Shown piece after piece: positions 1 through 6,117 of a stretch of 9,421 bases of DNA (the stretch's first letter is position 1; each line of letters opens with the position of its first letter). Under the pieces are notes generated by a model that was not told where the DNA came from, made no database searches, and saw nothing but the letters and a program-made list of their open reading frames with translations. This DNA is from Chloroflexota bacterium (GTDB taxonomy: Bacteria > Chloroflexota > UBA6077): assembly GCA_023380955.1 (NCBI GenBank), contig JAMCTB010000095.1:1-9421 (forward strand), written 5' to 3'. The translations under genes and the position numbers were made by a program.

Positions 1-123
1 CTGAAGTGAGGGGGGGGGCACCCGATTGCGGAAATCGCGCGCCGGGAATATAGGATAGCAGATCTCGTTCGTGTAGTTAAGTACTTTCGGGGAGCAGTTT
101 TGCGGCTCTTAGACCGGGGCCAG

Positions 124-153
124 GAGACTACGCCACGCCTCCAGAGGTATAAT
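124..153 (+). promoter_or_regulatory. Possible promoter of the AOR-family gene
   Basis: A perfect TATAAT hexamer lies at 148-153. A weak -35 candidate, GAGACT (124-129, three of six matching TTGACA), sits 18 bases upstream. Transcription would start near 160 and leave a leader of about 50 bases before the GTG at 211. A perfect -10 box stands out in such GC-rich DNA, but the -35 is poor, so this is only a candidate. A second, weaker pair, TTGCGG (26-31) and TATAGG (49-54) with 17-base spacing, is also present. Bases 1-123 otherwise show no gene. They contain a run of nine G at 10-18. Confidence 0.3.
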
Positions 154-198
154 CGCCCTGGACCACCAAGTCCCAAGGGCGGCGCGAGCGACGCCGCG

Positions 199-206
199 AG
201 GAGGTG
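199..206 (+). promoter_or_regulatory. Strong ribosome binding site that fixes the AOR start
   Basis: AGGAGGTG is a full-length match to the anti-Shine-Dalgarno sequence and ends four bases before GTG 211. It supports GTG 211 over the in-frame TTG at 100, which has no comparable site. The TTG start would add 37 residues of basic, low-complexity sequence outside the conserved family N-terminus. Confidence 0.8.
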
Positions 207-210
207 TAGA

Positions 211-2121
211 GTGCTCTACGGATTTCAGGGAAGGATCCTGCGCGTCAATCTCACCGATCGTACCACCAAGGTAGAGGAGTACGATCCTGCCTGGTACCGG
301 CAGTACGTGGGCGGCTACGCGATGACCTCATATTTCCTTCTGAAGGAGCTGGCACCGGGCATAGATCCACTGGGGCCGGATAACAAGCTGGTTATGGCTG
401 CCGGGCCCCTGACCGGCGCCGCCTTCTCGGGCAGCGCCAGGATAGGCTTCGGCGCCAAGAGCCCCCTGACCGGCGGCATCGGCAAGGGCGAGGTGGGCGG
501 CTACTTCGGCACCGAGATGAAGCTGGCAGGGTTCGACGCCGTCATCGTAGAGGGCCGGGCCGACAGCCCGGTTTACCTCTGGCTCCAGGACGGCAAGGCC
601 GAGATACGGGATGCCCGCCACCTGTGGGGGAAGGAGACCCGGGAGACGGAGGCCGCCCTCCGGGCGGAGACCGGCGAGAAGTTGGCCCGGGTGGCCAGCA
701 TCGGCCCGGCCGGCGAGAATCTGGTGCGCTTCGCCTGCGTCGTCCACGACCTTCACGACATCGTCGGCCGGACCGGCATGGGGGCCGTGATGGGCTCCAA
801 GAAGCTGAAGGCGATCGTCGCACGGGGCAAGATGAAGGTTCCCTTCGCCGACCCGGAGACGATCCAGCGGCTGGCCCGCTCCATGGCCGCCGACGTAGAC
901 ACCCGGGCGGCCAACTTCCACCAGTTCGGGACCGGCGCCGTGATGGAGGCCTTCAACCTGGCCGGCAACCTCCCCACCCGCAACTACCAGGACGGCTACT
1001 TCGAGGGGTGCGAGAAGATCAGCGCCAAGACGATAAAGGACACCATCCGCATCGGCATGGAGGGTTGCTGGGCCTGCGCCGTCCGCTGCAAGAAGATGGT
1101 CCGGGTGGAGGACCCCTACCAGGTGGATCCCAAGTACGGCGGGCCGGAGTACGAGACCCTCGGCGCCCTTGGGAGCGATTGCGGCGTCGACGATCTGAAG
1201 GCGATCTCCTACGCCAACCAGATCTGCAACGCCACCGGCATGGATACCATCTCCGCCGGGGCCACCATCGCCTTCGCCATGGACTGCTTCGAACGGGGTC
1301 TCCTGACCAAGGAGGACACCGGCGGCATCGAGCTGCGCTTCGGCAACGCCCAGGCTATGCTGCAGGTGCTGCAGATGATGGCCCGGCGCGAGGGGATCGG
1401 CAACCTGCTGGCCGAGGGCTCGAGGAGGGCCGGCCAGAAGATCGGCCGGGGGGCCGAGGAGCTGTCGATGTCGGTGAAGGGGCTGGAGCTGGGAATGCAC
1501 GAGCCGAGGCTGAAGCAGGGGCTCGGCATCGGCTACTCCGTGGCGAACCACGGCGGCGACCACGAGATCGGCTTCCACGACACGGCCTTCGAGAAGGCGG
1601 GTCCGGCCTTCGAGGCAGCCCTCGGCCTCGGCTGCCAGGAGCCGATGCCCTCCACGGAGCTGTCCGACCGGAAGGCCTACCTCTTCACCCAGCGCCACAG
1701 CTGGATGATGGGGATGGACAGCCTGGTGGAGTGCCTCTTCGTGCCCTGGAGCTACCCCGAGCTGACGGAGCTGCTGAACGGCTGCACCGGCTGGAAGGCG
1801 ACCCTCCAGGAGATCGTGACGGTGGGCAGGCGGGCCATCGCCATGGGTCGCGCCTTCAACCTGCGGGAGGGCTTCACCCGGGCCGACGACCAGCTGCCGA
1901 AGCGCTTCTTCTCCCCGCCCCTCAAGGGCTCCCTGCGGGAGAAGGAGGTGGCCATCGACGCGAAGGCGATGGAGGGGGCGATCAGCAGCTACTACTACTA
2001 CCAGGGGTGGGACCCGGCGACGGGCGTGCCGACCCGGGAGACCCTGGCGGCGCTGGGCCTCGAGTGGGTGGCCGAGGAGCTGGCCTCCCGGGGGCTGCTG
2101 AAGAGCGGCGCTGAGAGGTAG
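211..2121 (+). CDS. Aldehyde:ferredoxin oxidoreductase family tungsto/molybdo-enzyme
   Basis: A 636-residue protein of the AOR family: cytoplasmic enzymes carrying a bis-pterin tungsten or molybdenum cofactor and one [4Fe-4S] cluster, which usually oxidise aldehydes to carboxylates with ferredoxin as acceptor. The N-terminal domain follows the family pattern: GRILRVNLTD (7-16), GPLTG (65-69), AKSPLTGG (82-89), GGYFGTEMKLAGFD (96-109) and GRTGMGAVMGSKKLKAI (186-202). The cluster ligands are intact: C286, C289 and C293 in a CxxCxxxC motif, plus a distal cysteine C508 in DSLVEC. The P. furiosus enzyme uses 288, 291, 295 and 494. PEYET (312-316) and HGGDH (447-451) are candidates for the Glu/His active-site pair known in the family. 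Length is normal (about 600-640). No partner subunit, ferredoxin or cofactor-synthesis gene is adjacent in the window. Family membership is secure. The substrate, and whether the metal is W or Mo, is unknown; a glyceraldehyde-type or other aldehyde activity cannot be separated by eye. The GTG start is chosen from the ribosome binding site and homology. Confidence 0.93.
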   Translation: MLYGFQGRILRVNLTDRTTKVEEYDPAWYRQYVGGYAMTSYFLLKELAPGIDPLGPDNKLVMAAGPLTGAAFSGSARIGFGAKSPLTGGIGKGEVGGYFGTEMKLAGFDAVIVEGRADSPVYLWLQDGKAEIRDARHLWGKETRETEAALRAETGEKLARVASIGPAGENLVRFACVVHDLHDIVGRTGMGAVMGSKKLKAIVARGKMKVPFADPETIQRLARSMAADVDTRAANFHQFGTGAVMEAFNLAGNLPTRNYQDGYFEGCEKISAKTIKDTIRIGMEGCWACAVRCKKMVRVEDPYQVDPKYGGPEYETLGALGSDCGVDDLKAISYANQICNATGMDTISAGATIAFAMDCFERGLLTKEDTGGIELRFGNAQAMLQVLQMMARREGIGNLLAEGSRRAGQKIGRGAEELSMSVKGLELGMHEPRLKQGLGIGYSVANHGGDHEIGFHDTAFEKAGPAFEAALGLGCQEPMPSTELSDRKAYLFTQRHSWMMGMDSLVECLFVPWSYPELTELLNGCTGWKATLQEIVTVGRRAIAMGRAFNLREGFTRADDQLPKRFFSPPLKGSLREKEVAIDAKAMEGAISSYYYYQGWDPATGVPTRETLAALGLEWVAEELASRGLLKSGAER

Positions 2122-2141
2122 CAGATTCCCCAAGATCCATA

Positions 2142-2170
2142 TTGACAGGCCCTGACACACCCATTATTAT
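2142..2170 (+). promoter_or_regulatory. Sigma-70-type promoter of the ROK-SIS-LarA unit
   Basis: TTGACA (2142-2147) is a perfect -35 consensus. After exactly 17 bases comes TATTAT (2165-2170), five of six matches to TATAAT. The predicted transcription start is near 2177, giving a leader of about 70 bases before ATG 2247. This is the best promoter in the window. The -10 box lies inside the left arm of an inverted repeat, as expected for a repressor-blocked promoter. Confidence 0.75.
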
Positions 2171-2184
2171 GGCCCCCATAATAA
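2164..2184. promoter_or_regulatory. Perfect inverted repeat, likely ROK operator
   Basis: TTATTATGG (2164-2172) and CCATAATAA (2176-2184) form a perfect 9-bp inverted repeat around CCC. It is an AT-rich island in GC-rich DNA and covers the -10 box and likely start point of the promoter. Known ROK repressors of the NagC/Mlc group bind AT-rich palindromes with outer TTATT...AATAA halves, which this resembles. The neighbouring ROK gene is therefore the probable ligand, implying autorepression relieved by a sugar-type effector (inference). I saw no second copy elsewhere in the window. Confidence 0.7.
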
Positions 2185-2246
2185 AGATCCCTTAAGAACC
2201 CCTGCGACTGAGTTTCCGCCCATCTCCACCCCGGGGTGCTCGCGCG

Positions 2247-3482
2247 ATGGAACCCATCAAGGATGTCCAGGTCGTTCGACAGGTCAACCGCGGTGCCGTC
2301 CTGGAGCTGCTGCGCCGCGAGGGCCCGATGCCCCGAACGGCCATCGCCAGGGCCACCAAGCTGACCGCCCCCACCTCATTTGCCATCGTCGACGAGCTGG
2401 TGGCGGCAGGCCTCGTTCGCTGCGTCGCGACTTCCCGATCCTCGCCGGGCCGCCCCAGGGCTATCTTCCAGTTCAACCCAGCGGCTGCCTACAGCCTCGG
2501 CGTCGACCTCAGCGGGGCGTCCTTCGTGGGCGTGTTGATCGACCTCTCGGCTCGGGTTCTGGAAACCCGCAGGGTGGCGAGGCCCAATCCTCCCGACGTG
2601 TCCGCGGTTATCCAGTGGATCGCCTCCTTCGCGCAGGAGATGCGATCCTCCCCCGCGCTGGATCCGTCCAAGTTGGCGGGGCTGGGCGTCGCCATTCCAG
2701 CCCTGCTGGAAGCCGACTCCGGCCACGTGATCACCTCCACCAATCTGAACTGGCACGACGTTCCCTTCGCTCGACTCCTCGAAGAGGCCGTGGGAACCGG
2801 CGTCTACCTGGAGAACACCCCGCGCTCCATCGCCCTTTGCGAGCGGTGGTTTGGAGCCGCGAGCGAGGCGGAGCACCTCCTCTGCATCAACATCGGCATG
2901 GGCATCGGGATGGGATTGATCATCGACGGAAAGCTGTACGTGGGCGACGATGCCCAGTCGGGTGAGCTTGGCCACACCGCCGTCGTGCCCAACGGTGCCC
3001 CCTGTCGCTGCGGAGGCAGGGGATGCCTGGAGGCCGAGGCGGCGGGAGGAGCCATCCTCAGGAACGCCGTCGATGCCCTTCAACGGGGCATGGCCTCCTC
3101 CCTGGCAGAGACCGCCAACGGCGATCCCCGCCGGATCACCCTGGACATGGTGGTGAACGCCGCGGACGAGGGCGATCCCCTGGCCTCCAGCGTAGTACGA
3201 GCGGCAGGTCAGATGATCGGCACGGCAGTTAGGAACGCCGTGATCCTCTTGAACCCAACGATGGTGGTGCTATCGGGTAGCCTGGTCCACTCCAGCCAAC
3301 TGCTCTTCGAGACCGTACGCGCAGTTGTCCAGAATCGGGCTCTGCCCCCGCTCCACCGAGTCAGCGCCATGCCCATCGTCCGGGCCCAGCTTGGCCTCTT
3401 AGCCGGTGCGGTTGGGGCCGCCGGGCTCGTCCACCAGAGGCGGATGGGCCTGTACGATGGCACCAAGGTGGTAGCCCCTTAG
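2247..3482 (+). CDS. ROK-family transcriptional repressor (NagC/Mlc/XylR type)
   Basis: A 411-residue cytoplasmic regulator: an N-terminal winged helix-turn-helix (about 10-60, with the wing signature SPGRP at 66-70) fused to a ROK sugar-kinase-like domain (about 82-400). The ROK zinc motif is complete: GELGH (239-243) with H243, then C253, C255 and C260 in CRCGGRGCLE. The kinase features are degraded. The phosphate-binding loop reads DLSGAS (87-92) instead of the D-x-G-G-T type, and the position that is normally catalytic Asp in an 'END' motif is Thr (ENTPRS, 189-194). This fits a DNA-binding sensor without kinase activity. Family knowledge predicts that binding of a sugar or sugar phosphate releases it from DNA. 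It is the first gene after the promoter/operator at 2142-2184, so it probably represses itself and the two genes behind it. ATG 2247 is supported by the conserved HTH starting soon after. The ligand is unknown. Confidence 0.92.
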   Translation: MEPIKDVQVVRQVNRGAVLELLRREGPMPRTAIARATKLTAPTSFAIVDELVAAGLVRCVATSRSSPGRPRAIFQFNPAAAYSLGVDLSGASFVGVLIDLSARVLETRRVARPNPPDVSAVIQWIASFAQEMRSSPALDPSKLAGLGVAIPALLEADSGHVITSTNLNWHDVPFARLLEEAVGTGVYLENTPRSIALCERWFGAASEAEHLLCINIGMGIGMGLIIDGKLYVGDDAQSGELGHTAVVPNGAPCRCGGRGCLEAEAAGGAILRNAVDALQRGMASSLAETANGDPRRITLDMVVNAADEGDPLASSVVRAAGQMIGTAVRNAVILLNPTMVVLSGSLVHSSQLLFETVRAVVQNRALPPLHRVSAMPIVRAQLGLLAGAVGAAGLVHQRRMGLYDGTKVVAP

Positions 3483-3563
3483 ACCGGGCAGGCAGACGAT
3501 CACGGAAACCCATTGGCGGCCCCAAGAGAGCTTTATGGGCGACCGGCGGTTGTTGAGCTATCG

Positions 3564-3578
3564 GCCCTGCCACAGGGC
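3564..3578 (+). other. Small hairpin between the ROK and SIS genes
   Basis: GCCCTG and CAGGGC form a 6-bp stem with a 3-base loop in the 123-base gap before the SIS gene. There is no following T-run, so it is not a convincing terminator. It may mark an mRNA processing or pausing site, or be incidental. The rest of the gap (3483-3605) shows no gene and no clear promoter, consistent with read-through from the ROK promoter. Confidence 0.3.
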
Positions 3579-3605
3579 AGCACTAACGAATTGGGGGACA
3601 GGCTT

Positions 3606-4358
3606 ATGGACCCGTTGGAGAGCTACTACTCGGCAGTTCTGGACTCCCTGAAGCAGATCCGGCAGGAGGAGACGGGGAAGATCCGCGAGGCAGGTCAGCT
3701 AATCGGCGAGAGTCTGGCAAAGGGGCGTCTGCTGCACGTCTTCGGCACCGGCGGCCACTCCTACATTGCGGGCGAGGAGGTGTTCTACCGGGCCGGCGGC
3801 CTGGTGCCGGTGAACGCCATCCTGGAACCGGGTGTTTCCCTCGCCTACGGCGCCATCCGGTCCACCAAGGTCGAGAGGTCGGCCGGGTGGGTTAAGGCGG
3901 TGCTGGACAGCTACTCCCTCCAACCCGGCGACGTGATCGTGGTCGTCAACGCCAATGGGGTCAACTCCGCGACCCTCGACGCCGCCCTCGAGGCCAAGGC
4001 CCGAGGCCTGACCGTCATAGCGCTGACCTCCCCGGAATGCTCCAGGGCTATTCCCGCCGGCCATCCTGCCCGCCACCCCTCCGGCAAGAGCCTCTATGAG
4101 GTCGCCGACCTCTGCATCGACGATAAGGTGCCGGTGGGCGAGGCGCTGGTAGCCGTCGAGGGCTGCGACCAGAAGGTGGCTCCCGGCTCGACCATCACCA
4201 ACGCCTTCATCCTGCACTCCATGGTCATCGCCGCGGTGGAGCACATGGTTAGGCTAGGGGTAAAGCCGCCCGTCTGGAAGAGCGCCAACGCGCCCGGCGG
4301 CGACGAGGCGAACAAGCGGTACATCGCAGAGTACTCCGGAAAGATCAAGCACCTGTAG
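3606..4358 (+). CDS. SIS-domain sugar-phosphate-binding protein (UPF0309-like)
   Basis: A 250-residue single SIS (sugar isomerase) domain protein, matching in length and layout the 'sugar isomerase domain-containing protein' group (UPF0309). Visible landmarks are an N-terminal helix (1-40), the first phosphate-binding turn FGTGGHS (46-52), EEVFYRAGGL (57-66), the second SIS loop NANGVNS (115-121), HPSGKSLYEVAD (157-168), PGSTITNA (193-200) and the conserved C-terminal block SANAPGGDEANK (226-237). SIS domains bind phosphosugars and act as isomerases, lyases or sensors, but the reaction of this group is not established. The second loop has Ala where related proteins usually have Ser or Thr, which may change phosphate binding. 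ATG 3606 is chosen over an upstream in-frame TTG (3513) because a GGGGG tract (3593-3597) lies eight bases before it and the homologous N-terminus starts there. It follows the ROK gene and precedes the LarA-like gene by 30 bases, so it is probably co-transcribed. Confidence 0.85.
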   Translation: MDPLESYYSAVLDSLKQIRQEETGKIREAGQLIGESLAKGRLLHVFGTGGHSYIAGEEVFYRAGGLVPVNAILEPGVSLAYGAIRSTKVERSAGWVKAVLDSYSLQPGDVIVVVNANGVNSATLDAALEAKARGLTVIALTSPECSRAIPAGHPARHPSGKSLYEVADLCIDDKVPVGEALVAVEGCDQKVAPGSTITNAFILHSMVIAAVEHMVRLGVKPPVWKSANAPGGDEANKRYIAEYSGKIKHL

Positions 4359-4388
4359 AGCGGTTTGCCGTCCGAGGGGGAGTGCCTC

Positions 4389-5663
4389 ATGTCTAAGGTC
4401 CAGCTAACCCTTCCCTACAGCGATTCGGCCTCGCTGACCCTTGCTCTCCACGAGAGCATCCTGGGGGAGGTGATCAGCCCCCAGAGGGTGAAGCCGGTAG
4501 GGGACGAGGACGCCGCGATTCGGGCCGCTCTCGATGCCCCGATCGGGGCACAGCGGCTGGAAGATGCCGTGAAACCGGGGTCTCGGGTGTTGATCCTGAG
4601 CGATGACAACACCCGCCCGACCCCCGTGGCGAGGATCCTCCCCCACCTGTTGGAGCGCCTCCAACGGGCCGGCGTGGAGGAGGGGAAGGTGGAGATCCTG
4701 ATCGCCTCGGGGACCCACAGGCCGATGACCCCGGAGGAGATCCGGGCGAAAGTGGGCACCGAGGTGGCGCGGAGAATCCCGGTATCGTGCCATCGATGCG
4801 GCGAGCGCGGCGACCTTTTCCGAGCCGGCACGACGCCCGACGGCGTCGAGGTCTGGCTAAACCGAAAGCTGCTGGAGGCAGACTTCATCCTCGGCGTCGG
4901 CAACGTTGTGCCCCATCCCCAGCCCGGCTGGTCCGGCGGGGCGAAGATCCTGTATCCCGGCGTTGCCGGCGCCGAGACCATCGCCGCCTTCCATCTGGTG
5001 GGCGCCGAAGATCCTACCAACTACCTGGGACGAGGGGATGCGCCCGCGCGTCGGAGCCTCGAAACCCTGGCCGAGACCGCCGGGCTGAACTTCATCGTCG
5101 ACACCGTCCTGACGGCAGACCATCGGCTGTACGGTGTGTACTGCGGCAACCCCCGCCAGGCACAGGCAGCCGCCCAACGTGCCTCCAGGGCCGTCTACGG
5201 CGTGCGGGTCAAGCATCCCTACAGAGTCGTGCTGTCCAACTCCTACCCGGCCTTTCTCGAATTCTGGCAGGCAGGCAAAGGGATCTTCTCCGCCGACCTG
5301 ATTCTGGAACCGGGCGGAACGATCGTACTGACGACGCCCTGTCCGGAGGGGGTCGGAGTGACCCACCCGAAGCAGGTGGAGTACCTGGGGCTCGACGTCG
5401 GCGAACTGCTGAGGCGCATCGCGGCGCGGAAGGTGGATGATCCCATCGCGGCCGCCGTCTGCGCCAAGGTGAAGCAGGTCATGCAGAGAGCGCGGGTGTC
5501 CGTGGTGTCCGAGGGCCTCGCCCGAGACGATCTGCGGGCCATGGGTTTCACGCCCTTCGAAAGCGTGGACGAAGCCCTTAGAGCCGCGCTGAAGGAGCAC
5601 GGACAGGACACCAGGGTCGCTGTGATCACTCACGGAGGAGAGACGGTTCCCTACCTGGTCTGA
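4389..5663 (+). CDS. LarA-family nickel-pincer 2-hydroxyacid racemase/epimerase
   Basis: A 424-residue protein of the LarA family (DUF2088 plus C-terminal domain), about the normal length. LarA uses the nickel-pincer nucleotide to invert C2 of lactate by hydride transfer; homologues act on other 2-hydroxyacids. All key residues are present at a constant +2 offset from Lactobacillus plantarum LarA numbering as I recall it: H110 (IASGTH; LarA H108), H176 (VVPHPQPGW; H174), K186 (SGGAK, cofactor attachment; K184) and H202 (AAFHLVG, Ni ligand; H200). DDNTRP (72-77) supplies the conserved Arg. Near the substrate site W293, Q294 and K297 match a Y-Q-x-x-K pattern in LarA, with Trp replacing Tyr. 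ATG 4389 is preferred to an in-frame TTG at 4365 because GAGGGGGAG (4374-4382) ends six bases before it. No LarB, LarC or LarE cofactor-synthesis genes are in the window, so they must lie elsewhere. The substrate is unknown; the ROK/SIS neighbours favour a sugar acid over lactate (inference). Confidence 0.9.
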   Translation: MSKVQLTLPYSDSASLTLALHESILGEVISPQRVKPVGDEDAAIRAALDAPIGAQRLEDAVKPGSRVLILSDDNTRPTPVARILPHLLERLQRAGVEEGKVEILIASGTHRPMTPEEIRAKVGTEVARRIPVSCHRCGERGDLFRAGTTPDGVEVWLNRKLLEADFILGVGNVVPHPQPGWSGGAKILYPGVAGAETIAAFHLVGAEDPTNYLGRGDAPARRSLETLAETAGLNFIVDTVLTADHRLYGVYCGNPRQAQAAAQRASRAVYGVRVKHPYRVVLSNSYPAFLEFWQAGKGIFSADLILEPGGTIVLTTPCPEGVGVTHPKQVEYLGLDVGELLRRIAARKVDDPIAAAVCAKVKQVMQRARVSVVSEGLARDDLRAMGFTPFESVDEALRAALKEHGQDTRVAVITHGGETVPYLV

Positions 5664-5683
5664 AGGTCCTTCGGCAAAGCAGC

Positions 5684-5808
5684 AGGGCGGGGCCCTGTGC
5701 CCCGCCGCCCGGCGCGACGGTAGCGGCGACGATGTAGGGCGGGGCCCTGTGCCCCGCCGCCCGCGGGGCGATGGCAGGCCGGCGGCAGGGCAGAGCGCCC
5801 TGCCCTAC
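5684..5808. repeat. GC-rich palindromic repeat cluster, two direct and one inverted copy
   Basis: An identical 28-base unit occurs at 5684-5711 and 5736-5763 (52 bases apart). Each copy contains a stem GGCGGGGC/GCCCCGCC (8 bp) with loop CCTGT. A third, diverged copy lies in reverse orientation at 5783-5808: compared with 5734-5759 in reverse complement it differs at 4 of 26 positions. The 5734-5808 block is therefore an imperfect inverted repeat beginning GTAGGGC and ending GCCCTAC. This looks like a REP- or MITE-like intergenic element, of a kind I associate with Chloroflexota genomes (recollection, not a search). It lies just after the LarA-like gene, so it may stabilise or end that transcript, but no T-run follows. 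Confidence 0.75.
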
Positions 5809-6117
5809 GTCTCGGAACCCTTGGTGGAGCAGTGGGAAACAGCCACAAGGCGTGGCCCAAGGCATGGGGGCAGAGTTCGAGAGGAGGTGGCCACGGATAG
5901 AGAAAACCGCACGAATGTCGTGTTCGCCCTGGCTGATCGCATTAGCGAGCTGAACCAGGGGGCTGTTTTCGAGAAGGGCACCCCCAGGAGATTCGTAGCA
6001 GCGCCGCCGTGCGCGAGGTGTACCTCGGGAGCTGACTCGCGGCAGGAGCCCATCCTGGCCCAACCGAGGGGCTTCGGGCACGGGACTGTAGCGCGAAATG
6101 GAGGGCGGTGACAACCA
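5809..6117 (+). other. Non-coding leader region with several stem-loops upstream of the ABC importer
   Basis: These 309 bases hold no convincing gene. Verified stems on the + strand are CACGA/TCGTG (5910-5922, 3-base loop); CCCTGG/CCAGGG enclosing TCGC/GCGA with an ATTA loop (5927-5960); CGAGG/CCTCG with a TGTA tetraloop (6014-6027); and AGCCC/GGGCT (6047-6073). An alternative pairing GGGGG (5958-5962) with CCCCC (5981-5985) would compete with the second stem. GGAGGG (6100-6105) and GGTG (6107-6110) supply the ribosome binding site for ATG 6118. I could not place a clear promoter. The run of stems suggests a structured mRNA leader, but no known riboswitch class is securely recognised. Confidence 0.35.

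Noticed and set aside
100..210. A 37-residue N-terminal extension of the AOR protein from TTG 100
   Set aside because: It is not part of the conserved family N-terminus, and AGGAGGTG at 199-206 points to GTG 211.
624..2114. A 496-codon + strand open frame inside the AOR gene in another frame
   Set aside because: The translation is Arg/Gly/Pro-rich low-complexity sequence typical of an out-of-frame reading of high-GC DNA.
328..2160. A 610-codon open frame on the minus strand opposite the AOR gene
   Set aside because: It is a mirror of the AOR codon bias. The translation is Leu/His/Gly/Val-rich with no recognisable domain, whereas the + strand frame carries the full AOR motif set.
5686..5706. 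An intrinsic terminator for the LarA-like gene formed by the 8-bp GGCGGGGC/GCCCCGCC stem
   Set aside because: The stem is good but no T-run follows it, and the same unit recurs at 5736-5763, so a repeat element explains it better.
5684..5808. A CRISPR-like array
   Set aside because: Only two identical repeats plus one inverted copy are present, the unit is itself a GC-rich palindrome, there is no regular series of spacers, and no cas gene is in the window.
5749..6111. A 120-codon + strand open frame in the gap between the LarA-like gene and the importer
   Set aside because: It begins inside the palindromic repeat, has no ribosome binding site or family motif, and its composition follows the repeats and stems. 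I treat the region as non-coding.
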